Source: Bacteroidetes bacterium UBA2234 (GTDB lineage: Bacteria; Bacteroidota; Bacteroidia; NS11-12g; UBA955). From it: a DNA stretch of 16,187 nucleotides. The notes under the pieces were generated by a model, which was given only the letters and a program-made list of their open reading frames with translations, did not search any database and had not been told where the DNA came from. Numbering within the stretch: position 1 is the stretch's first letter; every line of letters starts with the position of its first letter. The stretch lies in NCBI GenBank assembly GCA_002347985.1, contig DDYM01000057.1, positions 11,367-27,553 of the forward strand. The letters are read 5' to 3'. Below are positions 14,779 to 16,187 of this stretch, piece by piece. The position numbers were made by a program, and so were the translations under genes.

Positions 14779-16187
14779 GATTTGATGAAGTGTGCAAATG
14801 AAATTTGATTGTTCGGGGAAATGCATCGAAGAATATAGTGGCCCGGCTTTAGGTCGCCCACAAATAATCGACTGCTATATTGTGATTTGATTTGGAGTTT
14901 GCCTGTGACATCCCAAATTTCAAATTCAGTATTCTCAGGTAGTTTCCCATCGATGAAAATGTAATCGCTACATGGGTTGGGGTAAACGTTTACTTGAGAT
15001 TGGGTAATGGTTTTGGTAGAGAATGCATATTCCGCACGATTTCCAAACAGCATCCGAATCATGGGAGTGCCTTTGGCTTCTGTGCCGGCATATTCCCAAC
15101 TTCCCAATAAATTGCTGTATAGGTGAGGGTTAGTTTGGTCTTTACCCAAATATCTGTAGTTGTTATCGTACCCAACATTCAGAACATAAGGCATTTGTTG
15201 GATCCATCCAACGTAGTATTTCCCGGCAGGCAAGGATAATACTGAATCGAAAAAAATGTACGCAAAACCATTGATACTGTCCTTGTAAATGGGACGATTC
15301 ATGGCGTATTCATACATGAGTTGGTCTTGGTTGTCGGGTCTTCCCACTGGACTTAGGGCCTTCCAAATGCGTAATTTGAAACTTCTGGCAGAAACATCAG
15401 TTAGACTCTGGTTAAAGTAAATGGCGAGCCCTCGCAGCGAATCCGTTTTGAGGGTGTTGAATTCCATTGCGAATTGGCCTTTTAAATTGCCCAAATAGGC
15501 ATAGTCAAGGCCAAAACCACCTTCGGCACTACCGTCATCGTAGGCATACCAAGGCATAATGGTATGAGAAGTTTGAATTACATTATTGTTGGTTAGGCTA
15601 TTGTAAGCGGCAGGAGTTCCATCGTTACTTTGAGGGTCTATGCTATACACGAAATCCAATCTCGGTTCATTGGTTGAAAGTGTATCGTAAGCCAAAGATT
15701 CAAAACTCTCTGAAGTATCACGTCCTCCTGCCAAATTTCGACTGCTAGCAACAAAGGGTTTGAAGTAAATGAGGTGTTTGAATTTGTTGTAAATGCTCAA
15801 TTGAAATCTCGTTTGAACGGCATTCGGGTTGAGGTTTCTCACCAACATACTTGGTCCTTTGCCGCGGCCGTCTTGAATATTGTATTTGTAATGCGAGAAT
15901 GGAATATTGTTATAGTCTTTAAATAAGCCATCGCTCACAGTTGCAATTCCAACGTCTTGGATGGTTTTTTCGCCATATTTTCGATTTTTTTCAATTCTGA
16001 TGTAATCGATATGCCAATGATTTAGGTTTCCCGTTGCTTTGGTGAAATTGACAAAACGAAACTGAAAATTGGGTGTCAAGTACTGATAGTTTGCGATGGG
16101 TACAAAAAATTCCTGAAAAGGGCCCACGAATCCGCCACAAATTGCCCATTGTCTTACCCATTTGTTGTTGATGTCTTTGAAATATAA
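14775..16187 (-). CDS. Secreted or surface protein with C-terminal T9SS type A sorting domain (5' end outside window)
   Basis: The frame stays open to the window edge, so about 470 C-terminal residues are seen and the signal peptide is missing. The visible start contains WHIDYIRI, a motif common at the end of beta-sandwich (MAM/jelly-roll-like) domains in Bacteroidota surface proteins. The middle is rich in aromatic residues, Asn and Gly, with strand-like patterns (for example FKLRIWKALSPVG, GKYYVGWIQQMPY), and has no recognisable catalytic motif. The last 70 or so residues, from VYPNPCSDYIFIDG through WDVTGKL to GHYILRC and the terminal FIKS, are a type A T9SS sorting signal, which is cleaved as the protein is anchored or released at the cell surface. 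Its TGA overlaps the rhodanese ATG. Confidence 0.88.
   Translation of the reverse strand, partial: LYFKDINNKWVRQWAICGGFVGPFQEFFVPIANYQYLTPNFQFRFVNFTKATGNLNHWHIDYIRIEKNRKYGEKTIQDVGIATVSDGLFKDYNNIPFSHYKYNIQDGRGKGPSMLVRNLNPNAVQTRFQLSIYNKFKHLIYFKPFVASSRNLAGGRDTSESFESLAYDTLSTNEPRLDFVYSIDPQSNDGTPAAYNSLTNNNVIQTSHTIMPWYAYDDGSAEGGFGLDYAYLGNLKGQFAMEFNTLKTDSLRGLAIYFNQSLTDVSARSFKLRIWKALSPVGRPDNQDQLMYEYAMNRPIYKDSINGFAYIFFDSVLSLPAGKYYVGWIQQMPYVLNVGYDNNYRYLGKDQTNPHLYSNLLGSWEYAGTEAKGTPMIRMLFGNRAEYAFSTKTITQSQVNVYPNPCSDYIFIDGKLPENTEFEIWDVTGKLQIKSQYSSRLFVGDLKPGHYILRCISPNNQISFAHFIKS

Noticed and set aside
14779..14826. Upstream extension of the rhodanese to 14826
   Set aside because: The extra 16 residues lie inside the end of the preceding gene and are not part of a rhodanese fold; the ATG at 14778 makes a standard ATGA overlap.
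1..16187. CRISPR array, insertion sequence, toxin-antitoxin or phage defence system
   Set aside because: I saw no regularly spaced direct repeats, transposase motifs, terminal inverted repeats or recognisable defence genes on either strand.

Overview
The window looks like chromosomal DNA from a member of the Bacteroidota. Five things point there: a lipoprotein resembling PorW/SprE of the type IX secretion system (T9SS); a secreted protein with a C-terminal T9SS sorting domain; an ATP synthase operon that stops after atpG, without atpD or atpC; an AtpB subunit with a periplasmic N-terminal extension; and promoters of the TAnnTTTG type instead of the usual -35/-10. Genes cover nearly all of it, and no gene-free stretch reaches 300 bases. 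I saw no rRNA, tRNA, CRISPR array, insertion sequence or phage gene.

Left part (1-7909). A partial TPR lipoprotein gene (PorW/SprE-like) runs leftward off the window. Divergent from it is a short membrane/coiled-coil gene. It looks like the N-terminal anchor of an M23 metallopeptidase whose catalytic domain is missing. A good Bacteroidota promoter follows (TTTG-N19-TATATTTG), then a tightly packed rightward run: bactofilin, atpZ, an AtpI-like membrane protein, atpB, atpE, atpF, atpH, atpA and atpG. These encode all of F0 and the delta, alpha and gamma subunits of F1. The beta and epsilon genes must lie elsewhere. A strong hairpin sits between atpE and atpF, and a hairpin with a T-run ends the operon and probably also stops the facing gene.

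Middle part (7911-11799). A leftward pair encodes an M20 family dipeptidase and a full-length bifunctional Rel (ppGpp synthetase/hydrolase). Their stop and start codons share one base (TAATG), so they are probably translationally coupled. A divergent 60-residue single-pass membrane protein lies beyond a short intergenic region that holds a perfect 14-bp palindrome and a TAACTTTG promoter element.

Right part (11812-16187). A leftward cluster reads, in transcription order: a T9SS-sorted surface or secreted protein (5' end outside the window), a single-domain rhodanese (ATGA overlap), a seven-heme c-type cytochrome with a C-terminal TPR region, and the B subunit of a succinyl-CoA:3-ketoacid CoA-transferase. 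scoB lacks its usual partner scoA and seems to have its own promoter. The cytochrome-rhodanese pair suggests a periplasmic redox function, but its substrate cannot be read from the sequence. Nothing here is clearly a new defence or mobile system. The points most worth following up are the M23-less anchor beside bactofilin, the linkage of bactofilin to the ATP synthase operon, and the cytochrome/rhodanese cluster.
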